Position numbers and translations under genes: made by a program. A model generated the notes under the pieces. That model worked only from the letters and a program-made list of their open reading frames with translations, was not told where the DNA came from and did not search any database. Positions 36,088-46,835 of a stretch of DNA of 61,749 nucleotides are shown here, one piece after another. Source of the stretch: Diplocarpon mali (lineage: Eukaryota > Ascomycota > Leotiomycetes > Helotiales > Drepanopezizaceae); the NCBI GenBank assembly GCA_024741835.1, contig JAENRP010000256.1:3788-65536 (forward strand). The letters are read 5' to 3'. Position 1 is the stretch's first letter, and each line of letters begins with the position of its first letter.

Positions 36088-37437
36088 TCATTTGTTTTCT
36101 CTTGCAAAGCGTATTGCAAAAGCTCTCCTTTTTTAAAAATACAGGATGGGTAACGTTCTTAAGCTGCTATTATAAGGCGCGACCCTTTCTCAGATCCTCT
36201 TAGCTAGCGCCAGAAGCCGCGAAGCTATAGCTATAAGCTCCGCATAGATCTCCTCTTAAGAGAGGCCTAGAGGCACTCCCTTGGCCAAAGGCCCGCTGGC
36301 GAATATACTAGCAATAGCAGGGGCAAAGGCAGGAGATGCAGCAAGGGCGGCGGCAATAGCAGGAGCGGCGATAGTAGGGGCGGGGATAGGGGAGACGAAG
36401 GGAGATACTATAGCAGCGGCTGCGATAGCGGCGGCAGATAGGATAAGAGCGGCGGCGGCGATGGCAAGGGCGAACGGGTCCGAGCCAGAGGGCCCGGGAG
36501 CGAACGGGAACGGTATGCCAAGAGCAGGAGAGGCAGCAATACTACTACTCGCAAGAGTGGTAGGCCCTCCTAGCACCGGGGTCCGATTGCTCCCATCTTT
36601 TAAAATCAGCCTAGAACTTAATAAGACTCGACAAATGTACTATAGAAGCTTTAGAGCGCACCCTTTACTGCATTAAGCAGTAGTGCCACCTCCTCTTTAA
36701 AGGCGCCGTAGGCGTAGGCCGATACAATAGCCTCTTAGGAGGCGAGGAGAGGTCCGCTGGCCTATTAGCAGCTATTGCTTAGCACTATATAATAAACGCA
36801 ATGCGTATTAAAGGTGCTATTAAAGCACCGACAATCGAGATTACTAGTGCTCTTGCGTGCGATGCAACGTACGCACGCGTTATCGCGCTCTATCGTAGGC
36901 TTAGGCATATAGCGCGCAGCGGGGGCGGGGCTCTTTAGCAGCAGCGGCAGCAGGGGCGGTAGCAGCGGCAGGGGCGATAGCGGCGGCGGCTTATTGCCTA
37001 GCAGGCGCTAGGACGATCGCGCTAGGGTTGCAGCTCCCGAAGGAGCGCTAGCAACCTAGCGCAAAGTCAGTATAACGCAAGGTATAGGGACTCTAAGGGT
37101 CTTACTTTGCAAAGGCGGCCAGGGCCACGATAAGCAGGAGTTCCTTTTATATTTAAAAATTATTAGTATAAAGATAATATTTTTAAATAATAAAGGAGGG
37201 TTATTTTTAAAAGAAGGGAAGGAGAACCTCTGCGATGGAAATACTTTATAGGAAGCCTAATAGAGCACTAGTATAGAATCGCAAAGATTCCTAAGCGCGC
37301 TTATTGCCTATGGCGACCCTTCTCGTTCTAGAAGGAACAACCTCTAGAGGGGCGGCATATAAGATAGAGCCTCTTTTCCTTATAACTGCCATTCTTTCTT
37401 TTGTTTTATCTATATAGTTAAGCGATTCTAAGAGCAT
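36088..37437 (-). pseudogene. B3 antisense ORF between pol and 3' LTR (unknown protein)
   Basis: The ATG at 37437 lies 18 bp inside the 3' LTR. The N-terminal block reads MLLESLNYIDKTKERMAVIR and stays open for 49 codons to GNKRA, then continues with TAG/TAA only (ELLLIVALAAFAK; GCN-rich Ala run). The central block, in another phase, reads RYMPKPTIERDNA, then EAIVSAYAYGAFKEEVALLL. The C-terminal block (36256-36576 open, Ala/Pro-rich) ends EEIYAELIAIASRLLALAK and ERVAPYNSSLR, with a TGA at 36088. The phase shifts probably reflect indels. No family is recognised. It lies tail-to-tail with pol. Confidence 0.62.
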
Positions 37438-37454
37438 TGCCCAATTAAGGGGTA

Positions 37455-37656
37455 TATTATGTAGAATAGGCGGAGTCTCCACTTATTCTAGAGACCCTCT
37501 ACGTGACTCCTGCTAAGTCATAGACTCTCCCTTTTCTTTCCGAAGTCTCCTTACCAGACATATACTAAAAAAAAAACAATATAATCAATCATCTTCTCCT
37601 ATATCAGCGAGCCTCCTGAGCGACCCAATAAAGGCCCTCCAGCCGACCGCACCACA
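37455..37656 (+). repeat. B3 3' LTR
   Basis: From TATTATGTAGAATAGG to GACCGCACCACA, 202 bp, followed by ATTAT. Confidence 0.92.
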
Positions 37657-37661
37657 ATTAT

Positions 37662-38090
37662 ATTCTTATTTAAAAGAGCAATCGTTTAAAAGGCTTTAAA
37701 GCAACCTATAAATACTACTTCTACTATAAAGGCTAAGCTCTTCACAGTAGCGCATATAGCAAGGGAGATAATAGCTTTAAGGAGGTTCTTTAAGGAAATA
37801 GAGCTTAAGGTAAAAGCTTTATAATCTATATTTTGCAATAATCAATAGATAATAAGGCTTATTACTAAAGACTCTTAAAGGAGTTCTATAAAGCTCAAAT
37901 ATATTAATATATATAATATATAGCTATAATAAGAGTATTAAAAAGGGAGCTTTTCAATAGCCTATCTCCTTACTAAGGATATATACGCAAATGGTCTTAT
38001 TAAAGACCTTCTTTAATAGAAGTTCAAAAGCTTTATTAAGCTTTTAATCCTTTAAGACGTAAGAGGTCTAATTGAAAAGCTAGTATTTTA
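37662..38090 (+). pseudogene. F RNase H, end of pol
   Basis: Continues F across B3: IFLFKRAIV, then ALK-PINTTSTIKAKLFTVAHIA, RRFFKEIELK, IFCNN-QIIRLITKDS, SIKLKYINIYNI, KGSFSIAYLLTKDIYANGLI and KFKSFIKLLIL-DVRGLIEK. These are the standard copia RNase H landmarks. The 3' end overlaps the tail of the antisense ORF. Confidence 0.88.
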
Positions 38091-39424
38091 AATGCTTTAT
38101 AATACTTTTATATCTCCTTTATAATAGCAAATAAGGAAAGAAGCGTAAGATAGGGTTTAAGTTCCTTATACTAATATATAAAAAGGCCTAAAACCAACTC
38201 CTTTAGATAATCAAAACCTCTAATAGCTCTGCAAAAAAATATAAAGGCGCGTCCTTATAAAGAAGCAATAGACTCCTCTGATAGCATAACCTTAATAGCA
38301 GCCTAAGGAGCAATACTAAGAGCGGCCGCAGGCAGAGGAATACTATGATCTACTATAGGAGCAGGTGCTTCGAACGCTTTTGCGAGATAAGCAGCAAGGT
38401 TAAAAAGTACTATAATAAGCGGCGGCAAGAGCTTCTTAGCACCTAGTTTTAAGAAGCTATTAGCTAAAGTATAAGAAAGCTTATAATTAATATACCCTTT
38501 GATAATACTACCTCTTTTATCTTTCCTTAGCGCGCCTTTTAAAGCTCTACTTTTACTTTTCTCTTAATAGTAGCAAGGCCTTAAACTATTTATTAAAGGC
38601 AAACCACTTAGAGGAAGTATAAGAATGTACCGCAGCGTTACTATTATTCTCCTTTAATAAAAATATATAATCTTCCTATGCCTTTAAGGCGCCGATAAGA
38701 AGCTCTTAGCAAGTATAGCCTCCCTTTGTAAAATAGAAGTAACGTACTCCTACTATACTATTAAAGTATACTTTAGTAGATTTTCCTACTAATAAGCTTT
38801 AAATGCACCCTTTATATAGTATATCTCTTATTAGCCTTTGCTTTAGCTTGCGGTAAAAGGAGGGAGCGCTAGAAGGGACCGCTGGTGTTTAAGGAACTAT
38901 AACCTAAGGGGTAGCAGGGAGGGGGGAAGGCGCGCTTCCTCTTAAGGGTATTACTACGTCAAACATCTTAAGCTTGTTATTATCTTACTATCTATCGCAC
39001 AAAGAAGCTCTAAGCTAAGTTCGGGCATAACGACTTCGCTATAACTCTATTAATAGGGGTAAAGGAGCATAAATTGGGAAGCGTATAGTCGTCGCCTTAA
39101 GAGGGCGATCCTAAAAGTTATTATTACTATTCTCTATTTTAAAGTGATTATTTAAAGAGGTATAAAGAAAGAAAGCTTTATAAAAGAAAAATGCGTACTT
39201 TTAAAGGCGCGCTATCTTTATTAACTTTCCCTTTATCACTTAATTTAGCTTCTATTTTATAAAGGAAACACTTAAAACCGCGCTCCCTCTTTTATTTATT
39301 ATAGATTTATTAAGCAATTTTTATTATTCTAAAAGCTAAGGAGTATAATAAAGGAGTCTTATATATTAAATCTAGCGCTATTATAGCTAAGCCTAGCTAA
39401 GAGCTACTTCTTACCTAAGGGGTG
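38024..39424 (-). pseudogene. F antisense ORF between pol and 3' LTR (unknown protein)
   Basis: The minus frame starts at the LTR edge. From about 39420 to 38580 it reads KTPLLYSLAFRIIKIA, RGFKCFLYKIEAKLSDKGK, DRPLKATTIRFPIYAPLP, NNKLKMFDVVIPLRGSAP, a Pro/Ser/Thr linker, SSAPSFYRKLK-RLIRDILYK, VGKSTKVYFNSIVGVRYFYF, ELLIGALKA, EDYIFLLKENNSNAAVHSY. After a 1-base shift it continues ALKGALRKDKRGSIIKGYIN, LANSFLKLGAKKLLPPLII and AAYLAKAFEAPAPIVDHSIP to a TGA at 38024. The breaks noted are TAA or TAG. The sense strand over the same DNA has far more stops. No family is recognised; the central part resembles that of the B antisense ORF. Confidence 0.65.
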
Positions 39425-39587
39425 TATTGCGCTATAAGGAGCCTTAGGCTCTAAGGACTGGCTTATATAATATACTCCTAAAGTAGCCACGGAGCACTTC
39501 TATAAAGAGAGCTCAGATATACAATTAGAGTAGAATTTTATAAGCTTCTGCCACTACTAGGAATCCACCTCTAAATACAGCACGACA
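39425..39587 (+). repeat. F 3' LTR (163 bp)
   Basis: A PPT-like CTAAGGGGTG is followed by TATTGCGC (TGTT... before RIP), and the LTR ends GCACGACA. After it, CACTCCCTTAGCC resumes B4 exactly as in B3 at 36275. The 5' LTR is off-window, so the TSD (probably CACTC) cannot be confirmed. Confidence 0.75.
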
Positions 39588-40510
39588 CACTCCCTTAGCC
39601 AAAGGCCTATTAGCGAATATATTAGCAATAGTAAGGGCGATAGCAAAAGGTGCGGCAATAGTAGTAGTAAAGGCGAATATAGTAAAGGCAAGGGCAATAC
39701 TAGAAACAGCGATAGTAAAGGTAGAAAAGATAAAAGGCAATACTATATTAGCTATAGTAATAATAGCGGCAGATAGGATAAAAGCAGCGGCGGCGGTGAA
39801 TAAGGGGAATAGGGCTACGCTAAAAGGACTAAGGGTAAACGGGAATAGTATATTAGAAGTAGAAGAGGCTATAGTACTACTACTTATAAAAGTAGCAGGC
39901 CCTCTAAGCACTAAGGTTTAATCGCTCCTATCTTTTAAAATCAGCCTAGAACTTAATAAGACTTGATAAACGTACTATAGAAGCTCTAGAGCGTACCCTT
40001 TACTACGTTAAGCGATAGGACTACCTCCTCTTTAAAGGTACTGCAGGCGCGAGCTAATATAATAGCCTTTTAAGAGGTAAGGAAAGGGCCGCTAGCCCAT
40101 TAGCAGCTATTGCTTAGTATAATATAATAGATATAACGCGCATTAAAGGTGCTATTAAAGTACTAATAATCGAAATTACTAATGCTCTTATATATAATAT
40201 AGCGTACGTATGCGTTATTATATTCTATTATAGGCTCTGGCATATAACGCGTAATAAGGGCAAGGCTCTTAAGTAGCAGCAGTAGTAGCAGCAGCAGCGA
40301 AGGCGGCAGGGATAGCAGCGGCGGCTTATTGCCTAGCAGGCGCTAAAATAATCCGACCAAGGTTTCTATTCCTTAAAGAGCGCTAGCGACCTAGCGCAAA
40401 GTTAGTATAATATAGGATATAAAGACTTTAAAGGTCTTACTTTATAAGGGCGGCTAAGTTTATGATAAGTAGGAGTTCCTTTTATATTTAAAAATTATTA
40501 GTATAAAGAC
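39588..40510 (+). mobile_element. B4: fragment of the post-pol region of a family B element
   Basis: It matches B3 from about 36275 to 37175. F is inserted at its left end and D1 at its right end. On minus it holds the central and C-terminal blocks of the B antisense ORF; the Ala-rich block is open from 39911 down to the F junction at 39588. The outermost element of the visible nest. Confidence 0.85.
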
Positions 40511-40705
40511 TGTTAAGATAGGTGATATAGCTATTACTCTGATGTATTATTATATAACCCTATTGCTTAGTTAATAGGATGTTAATACGTATATAGCTAT
40601 AGGGAAGAAAGGGGTAACCTTCCTTCCCTAACTCTTATTAATATATCGACTATCGACCTTTAAAAGCCTCCTTTACCTACTGCGCCGACTTACTTAAGCT
40701 TAATA
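40511..40705 (+). repeat. D1 5' LTR (195 bp)
   Basis: TGTTAAGATAGG to AAGCTTAATA. Confidence 0.9.
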
Positions 40706-41331
40706 GGTTATAAGCCCTAGCTAGACCGATAATTGATTATTAACTTCCCTTAGAAAGTACTTACGCTATAACTATTAATAGGAAGTTGAACGAAACTTAT
40801 AGTAAAAGGCAAACAATCGGCGAATAAGAGGTATAATTCCCTATTTAGCCAACCTATATTATAAAAGGTATAATTCCTTACTTTATAACCCTTTCGTACT
40901 ATAAGAGGTATAATTCCTTACTTTACTATATTTCGTAAGGGATATAGTTCCCTATGTAATAGCTTAAAAACCCTTTTTCATAAAAGGACTTCCTTCCTAT
41001 TTAATACTTCTATAATACTACTATTTAATCATTTTAACTTTTCGATAGGAGGAGTGCCTTTAACTATTTAATTTATTTGATTTTAAACGCAATTCTATTT
41101 AAAATGGTAATAGCTTCCGATTTCAATCGAAATACTAAGTTTAAAGACCTCTAATTCTCTTAAAAGAACTGGCAATAATAGTTCGATAATTTAAAGCTTT
41201 ACTTTAAGAGCAAAGGCATTAAAATAGCAATTTAAAAGACACTTATTAAATATATAAGAATAGCCTTCTATACTATTTTTACTAATTCGTCTACTTCTAC
41301 TTTAATAGCTAATATAACTGCTAAAGATCAT
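40511..41331 (+). mobile_element. D1: 5' part of a family D element
   Basis: The LTR at 40511-40705 is followed by GGTTATAAGCCCTAG (candidate PBS), the repeat-bearing leader and the start of gag, up to 41331, where LINE-2 interrupts it at ACTGCTAAAGAT. The intact join is seen in D2 at about 47450. The remainder is off-window. Confidence 0.88.
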
Positions 41332-41446
41332 CGACATAAGCATACCTCTTTTCTGGATTTTTCACCCCTTAGCAAACAACGCATACTACCTTCCATTCTT
41401 TATAGAATACCTTAAACACCTTGCCCTTTTGCCCCTATAAGCTGCA

Positions 41447-43277
41447 GTGGCTTATTACTACTATAGTAGCCAAGTGGGTAGTATAGAGCCCTTAAGCGAC
41501 CCTACAGGCGTCTCCTACTACAACTCCGACTCCCCTATAGAGGAGGGAGAGCTACTTAGCTATATTAAAGGCTCTGATTCGATTTCTAAAGTCGAATTAA
41601 CCCCTAAGGGTAACCCTATTGCAAAAGGTAGAGATTCAAGTATTAACCCCCTTAATCTTACCCTTATTTAAACCAACGCTAGCCGAATGCGGAATGCGGC
41701 TCCTTCGGCTAATTTAAGCCAAATTATTATAAAACAGAGGGAGCAGGAATAATACAATAATAGGCCTACGTGAAGACTAAAGACAAAGAGGGAGGAAGTA
41801 CTATAAGCGGGCTCTCTAAAGATAAGAACTAGGACAATTCACTAGTTAGGGGTAGAATAGGTAATTAGCATTGCGCGCTATCTCTAAGTATAATAGTAGT
41901 CCTATTTATACCCTCCCTTCGACCCTTAGCCGATTATATGACTTTGTTATATGACTTATATTACGTGACTCCTCCTTCGACTCTGTATCCCATGACTCCT
42001 CGACTATCATATGACTATCACGTGACTCCTTTTCTTCTAGGTCTCTACATTATCAATAATGCCAAAAGGGGACCACTGTCCCTAATCGATTGGAGAGCTG
42101 ATAAAACCCTTAGAATCGACTTCTCCTTTTAAAACGACGCTAGTAGTATTAATATTAACGAATCAATTAAGCTTATACTTTAAGCAAGAGACCTCCTTAT
42201 TAAAGTATACTTAGCAACTAATTCTCGGGAAAAACAGATGAAACTACTTGATTTACTTAAGGTTTTCAAAGAGTATATAAAGTATAATTGTATTAAAAAC
42301 ACTTCTACAATTCTAGCTACGCAGGTAGTTAATTTAAAGAAAGCAATACGGAAAATTGAGCAAACGCTAAAAACGTATGCTTAAGTAATCAAGTTAGCAG
42401 TAGTAGCTACTATAGCTATTATTGCAAATTATAGTATTAGCGCTACTACTAGTAGTACTAGTATAAGTGGCGCTAATAGGAATAGGGCTAGGGCTACGGG
42501 TAGCCCTAGGAATCCTACTGCGAATTCGGGGCCTAATAAGCCAAAGGGAAATGGTAAGCCAGTCCTTTTTAAGAGATGCACCCTCCTATAGTCCCCTCCG
42601 GCTTCGACTACTTCTTTTTTATCAATTGCTTTACGTAATCGAATTAATACTACTTTTAAAAAGAACGGTTTTAGTGATTTAGTAATTGCTACTGCATCCT
42701 TATCTTTATATAGAAATATTATTTTAACTACTACTCCTACGTTTAGCATTGATTTTTTGATTTCAAATAAGGCTATTATTAAAGGGGTGCTTCCTTAATT
42801 AACTAGCTTTAAAAAGGGAGAGCTATAGTATAAAGTAGCTATTTATAGTATTCCGTTTGCGGATTTTAATATAAAGCGTAGCTTAGACTTAGAGCTAGTC
42901 TTAGAAGAGATTAAAACCTTTAATAAGGGTTTTACTCCAATAGGAAAATCCTATTAAGCTACTCTAAGAGAGAAATGTAACTCTGGTTTATATAGGAGTA
43001 GTATAATTATTATCTCTTTCTTAGATGAAAATCAGGCTAAGCGAGCTATAAGCAAAAGACTATATATCAATAGCGCTTTAGTAAAAGTCGTCAAATATAT
43101 AGATACTAGTAGTACATACTAGTATAAAACCTATGCTAGATTTGGCCATTTAAAGGTTCTCTATAAAAGAGAACTAAAATGCTCCCTATATAGAGGCAAC
43201 TATATAAGATAGGCTCATACCTATAATACTTATAAGGTAAATACTAAGTGCAGGCATACTAGTATTAAATGCGCTAA
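41447..43277 (+). pseudogene. LINE-2 ORF1, first parts
   Basis: MAYYYYSSQVGSIEPLSDP begins it; the coding sequence breaks at 41727 (A solo LTR), resumes at 42054 with NNAKRGPLSLIDWRADKTL, and runs to 43277 in the CCHC region, where A3 splits it. It resumes at 45218 with the Cys of the last knuckle (NCKETTYSADS) and ends near 45367. Confidence 0.85.
41728..42049 (-). repeat. Family A solo LTR (322 bp) with TSD TTAT
   Basis: Minus-strand ends are TGTAGAGACC and CTGTTTTATA. TTAT is duplicated at 41724-41727 and 42050-42053; LINE-1 shows the empty site. It is longer than other A LTRs because its start holds extra repeats of the AGTCAYRTGA type, including CACGTGACTC on plus at 42019-42028. It probably arose by LTR-LTR recombination. 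Confidence 0.85.
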
Positions 43278-45213
43278 TATAGAGACCTAGAAGTGGAGGA
43301 TCTTGTAATATAGGTCATATAGTCGGATAAGGATTAAGAAAGGGGTATAAATAGGACTACTATTATACTTAAAGATAGCGCGCAATATTAACTACCTATT
43401 CTACCCCTAACTAGTGAATTATCCTAGTTCTTATCTTTGGAAAGTCCGCTTATAATGCTTCTTCCCTCTTTGTCTTTAGTCTTCCCTTAGGCCTATTCTT
43501 AGGTGTTATTCCTACTCCCTCTTATATTAGTGACCTATATAGGGATAATTCCTTTAAGATTTCGTCTTTATACGACTTTTCCTTTTGATTCTCTTAGTTT
43601 GCAGATAAGAGATCAACCCCCTTTTGAAAACCTCTTTCGATGCAAGAATCATTCAGTTAATTATAACTGTCGGTCTCTACTTTAAAAACCTCCTTTTCGA
43701 CAACCCCCTTTCGACGCGAGAATCATTTAGTTAATTATAACTATCGGTCTCTGCTTCGAAAACCTCTTTTTCGACAACCCCCTTTCGACGTAAGAATCAT
43801 TTAGTTAATTATAACTATCGGTCTCTACTTCGAAAACCTCTTTTTCAATAACCTCCTTTTAATACAAGAATCATTTAGTTAATTATAACTATCGGTCTCT
43901 GCTTTGAAAACCTCTTTTTCGATAACCCCCTTTCGACTTCTTAGTCGAAACCCTTATTCCTTTCCTTTGCTTAAAAAGCTTGAATTATCAGCTTTAATAG
44001 TACGATTTTTTTAGATTCTAGCCCTTTTGGAATAGATACGTTTGATTAGCTATATTAGCAACCTTAAATACCTATAGTATTGAATATTCAATTTAATAGA
44101 ACTCGAAATCTTATTTTAAAAACAATTCTAAAAAATCCCTCATTTCAATAGCTAATAGGATTTGTTTTAAAGGCTAAAAAAGCCCCCTTTTATTTTAAAA
44201 ACCTTATCTTAGAAATTAATCCTAAATAAGGTAAACCTTCTTCTATTATATTTAATTGCAATACCCTTATTAGCTATTTTATACCTTTTTACACTTACTT
44301 AGCAAAGGCTAATTAAGCTTTATATAAAAACTGGAATTCTACTTCTAAGCCTAGCTTGCGAGTAGGAATATACTAATATAGTTTTAAACAATTCGACTTT
44401 CTTACTAACTTCTTCAATTTTAATACTTAGATATATTGAAAACAACTTTAAACCTTTCGATAACTTTACTATCGAAACCCTTTAAACTTGCTTAAATCAC
44501 TTTAAGGCTAATATAGTTTTTAATTATTTTTACCCTATTCGGCAAGGTCGCCTCTTAAATTAGTTAGGCTATATATCCTTAGGATCGCTTGAAATTGTTT
44601 CTACTTTCTCTTTAACTTGCGCTTTAATAGCTTTACTAGTTTTCGGATTTTTAACTTATAGTCCTAGCCTGCAAGTTATCTTACTTAAAAGAAGATTTTT
44701 AATTTATCGAATTACCCTCTTGCCTCTTTCCCTTTCCTTCTACCGGTTTTTCTAAAATCCACTTATAGTCCCGGCCTGCAAGTCACCTTATTGAAAAAAA
44801 AAAAAAAAAAAAAAATCCCCTTTCTCTTCTCTCCTTCCTTCCCTCTTTACTAATTTAGCTATTAGTCCTTATACTTATAAAAGGGCTAGTATTCTCGACT
44901 TATAAGAGTTTTATATTCTTTGCTAATAGTAGCGGAGGCCGCTACTTAAGTTGGTTAGGGCATATATAAAGACCTGGAAGTGGAGGATCTTATGATATAG
45001 GTCATATGGTTAGATAAAGACTAAGAAAGGGGTATAAATAGGACTACTATTATACTTAGAGATAGCGCGCAATGCTAACTACCTATTCTACCCCTAACTA
45101 GTGAATTGTCCTAGTTCTTATCTTCAGAGAGCCCGCTTATAGTGCTTCCTCCCTCTTTGTCTTTGGTCTTCCCTTAGGCCTACTCTCAGGTGTTATTCCT
45201 GCTCCCTCTTATA
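43278..45213 (+). mobile_element. A3: family A element that has lost gag
   Basis: LTRs of 249 bp at 43278-43526 and 44965-45213; CTAA is duplicated at 43274-43277 and 45214-45217. The internal region is 1.4 kb against 2.4 kb in A2. The gag (16400-17540 in A2) is missing, while both flanks align. A 74-bp tandem repeat sits near the 5' end and 23-bp palindromes at 44341, 44654 and 44761. Confidence 0.88.
43636..43937 (+). repeat. 74-bp tandem repeat, 4 copies, in A3 leader
   Basis: GAATCATT recurs at 43646, 43720, 43794 and 43868, exactly 74 bp apart. Each unit also has TTAGTTAATTATAACTATCGG-type sequence and CGAAAACCTC. A2 has only about two weaker units (15640-15745). Confidence 0.9.
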
Positions 45214-45379
45214 CTAATTGCAAAGAAACTACATATTCGGCTGATTCTAAGCTATATGAAGTTTTTATTGCAATTAAAAACAAATCTATAGAAAAACGTA
45301 CTACTAGTAGTACTACTACTATAAATCGATTCGGCGCTCTATCTACTGTTAATGATAATTGGGAATAAATGCCTATAAA

Positions 45380-46640
45380 TTAATGTGAATAGAAGCTCGC
45401 CTACTATAGAGCACGTTTTACAAATGGCTATAGAGTTATCTATTGATTGAATTGCGATTTAGGAACCTTGGATTATATAAGAGAACGATTTATTATATAG
45501 ATCTATTGTATACTTTAGTTTTAAACAAATCCTTCCGAATCAAAATTCCTTTAGGCCTAGAACGTTATTTTATATTTCAAATAAAATACACGCTATGCTA
45601 GCGCCTAGCTTACCAATTGATCCTGATTATATTATTATAGACGTTTTTTATATTTAATTAATTAACGTCTATAATGTAAGTCACTTTGAAATGCCGAATA
45701 ATATTAAATTCTTAGAAATAGACTATTTACTAGTGTTATTTTCTAAGGATTTAATATTTTTAAGAGACTTTAATACATATCACCCTTAGTGGGACCCCTT
45801 TAGAGAAACTGATCACTACGCTTAAATTTTATTAGATATTATAGAGAAATACTCTTTATATCTATTAAACACTCTAAGGGAAGGAACTTATTTTAGATCA
45901 AATATGATAACTCCCTCTATTATTTATTTAACATTTGCTACTTAAGGAATAGTAAATAAAATCGTAGACTGGCAAACTATGCCAGATCTAGGTTCTGATC
46001 ACTTCGGGGTTCTATTTACTATTACTGCTAGTACTAGTAATACTAGGTCTTACCCTACTGTTCTACGATGTAATATAAAAAATTTAGATTGGGAAAAATT
46101 TAAAAGGATAATTAAAAACGTCTTCTTAGATTTCGAATGTTTTAAAGATTTTAATACAAATCAAGAACTAGAAGACCTAGTAGATACTTTTACTATAAAA
46201 TTCATAGAAGCTACGGATAAGGTAATACTTAAATCTAAGTTATCTATAATAGTAAACCCTAGTGGAATAAGGATTTAAAAAATCTATATAAAATCATATA
46301 ATGATTCTATTGTAAAAGCAAATCCTTAGGGTATACTCTTTTTTAATAAGAACTAAAACAAGCCAGAAATACGTATTTTAATTCAATTAAAATAGTAAAA
46401 ACAAAGCACTAGAACCAATTTTTAAAAAAAGAGGACTCCTAGTTGATATTTAAAGCTATATTATATACTAAGGGATTAAGCTCTTAATTAATCCTTAGTT
46501 TATTTGACTCTAATACTTAAGAGCTTGAATCGACTTTCTAAAAAAAGTGTGATATCTTTAAAAGTACTCTCTTTCTAACTCCACCTATTTCTAATAGTTC
46601 AAATTTATAAGCGTTAGAAAATAACGTTAATTATTCAAAT
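45380..46640 (+). pseudogene. LINE-2 ORF2: endonuclease and start of linker
   Basis: Same frame order as LINE-1: endonuclease, SDHFGVLFTI box, then a 99-codon open stretch at 45979-46278 (MPDLGSDHFG to LSIIVNPSGIRI) that is the best preserved piece of ORF2 here. D2 interrupts it at 46640 before the RT. Confidence 0.87.
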
Positions 46641-46835
46641 TGTTGAAATGGGTGATATAGCCATCACTCTGATGTATTATTATGTGACCCTACTGCTTAG
46701 TCAGTAGGATTTTGATACGTATATAGCTATAGGGAAGAAAGGGGTAACCTTCCTTCCTTAACTTTTACTAATATATCGACTATCGACCTTTAGAAGTTTC
46801 TATTACCTATTGCGCCGACTTACTTAAGCTTAATA
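46641..46835 (+). repeat. D2 5' LTR (195 bp)
   Basis: TGTTGAAATGGGTGATATAGCC to CTTAATA; the ends are the inverted repeat TGTTGAG/CTCAACA before RIP. Confidence 0.92.

Larger units (their letters stand above)
30067..37656 (+). mobile_element. B3: full-length Ty1/copia-type retrotransposon, 7.6 kb
   Basis: Two 202-bp LTRs (30067-30268 and 37455-37656), TSD ATTAT on both sides, and a PPT-like TTAAGGGGTA before the 3' LTR. It is less altered by RIP than B1 and B2, with many CA dinucleotides kept, so it is probably a younger insertion. Its order is the same as B1. Confidence 0.94.
41332..46640 (+). mobile_element. LINE-2: second copy of the LINE, 3' part off-window
   Basis: Matches LINE-1 from ACCTCTTTTCTGG onwards. 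It carries an A solo LTR at 41728-42049 and A3 at 43278-45213, and is cut at 46640 by D2. The 5' end differs from LINE-1 before the shared start. TSD not visible because the 3' end is outside the window. Confidence 0.88.

Noticed and set aside
38041..39424. Sense-strand extension of F pol to the 3' LTR as a long polyprotein
   Set aside because: TGA is rare there, but RIP removes TG and so TGA in every frame. TAA/TAG are far denser than on the minus strand.
41938..42132. 64-codon ORF across the A solo LTR and LINE-2
   Set aside because: It spans an insertion junction, so it is a chance frame.
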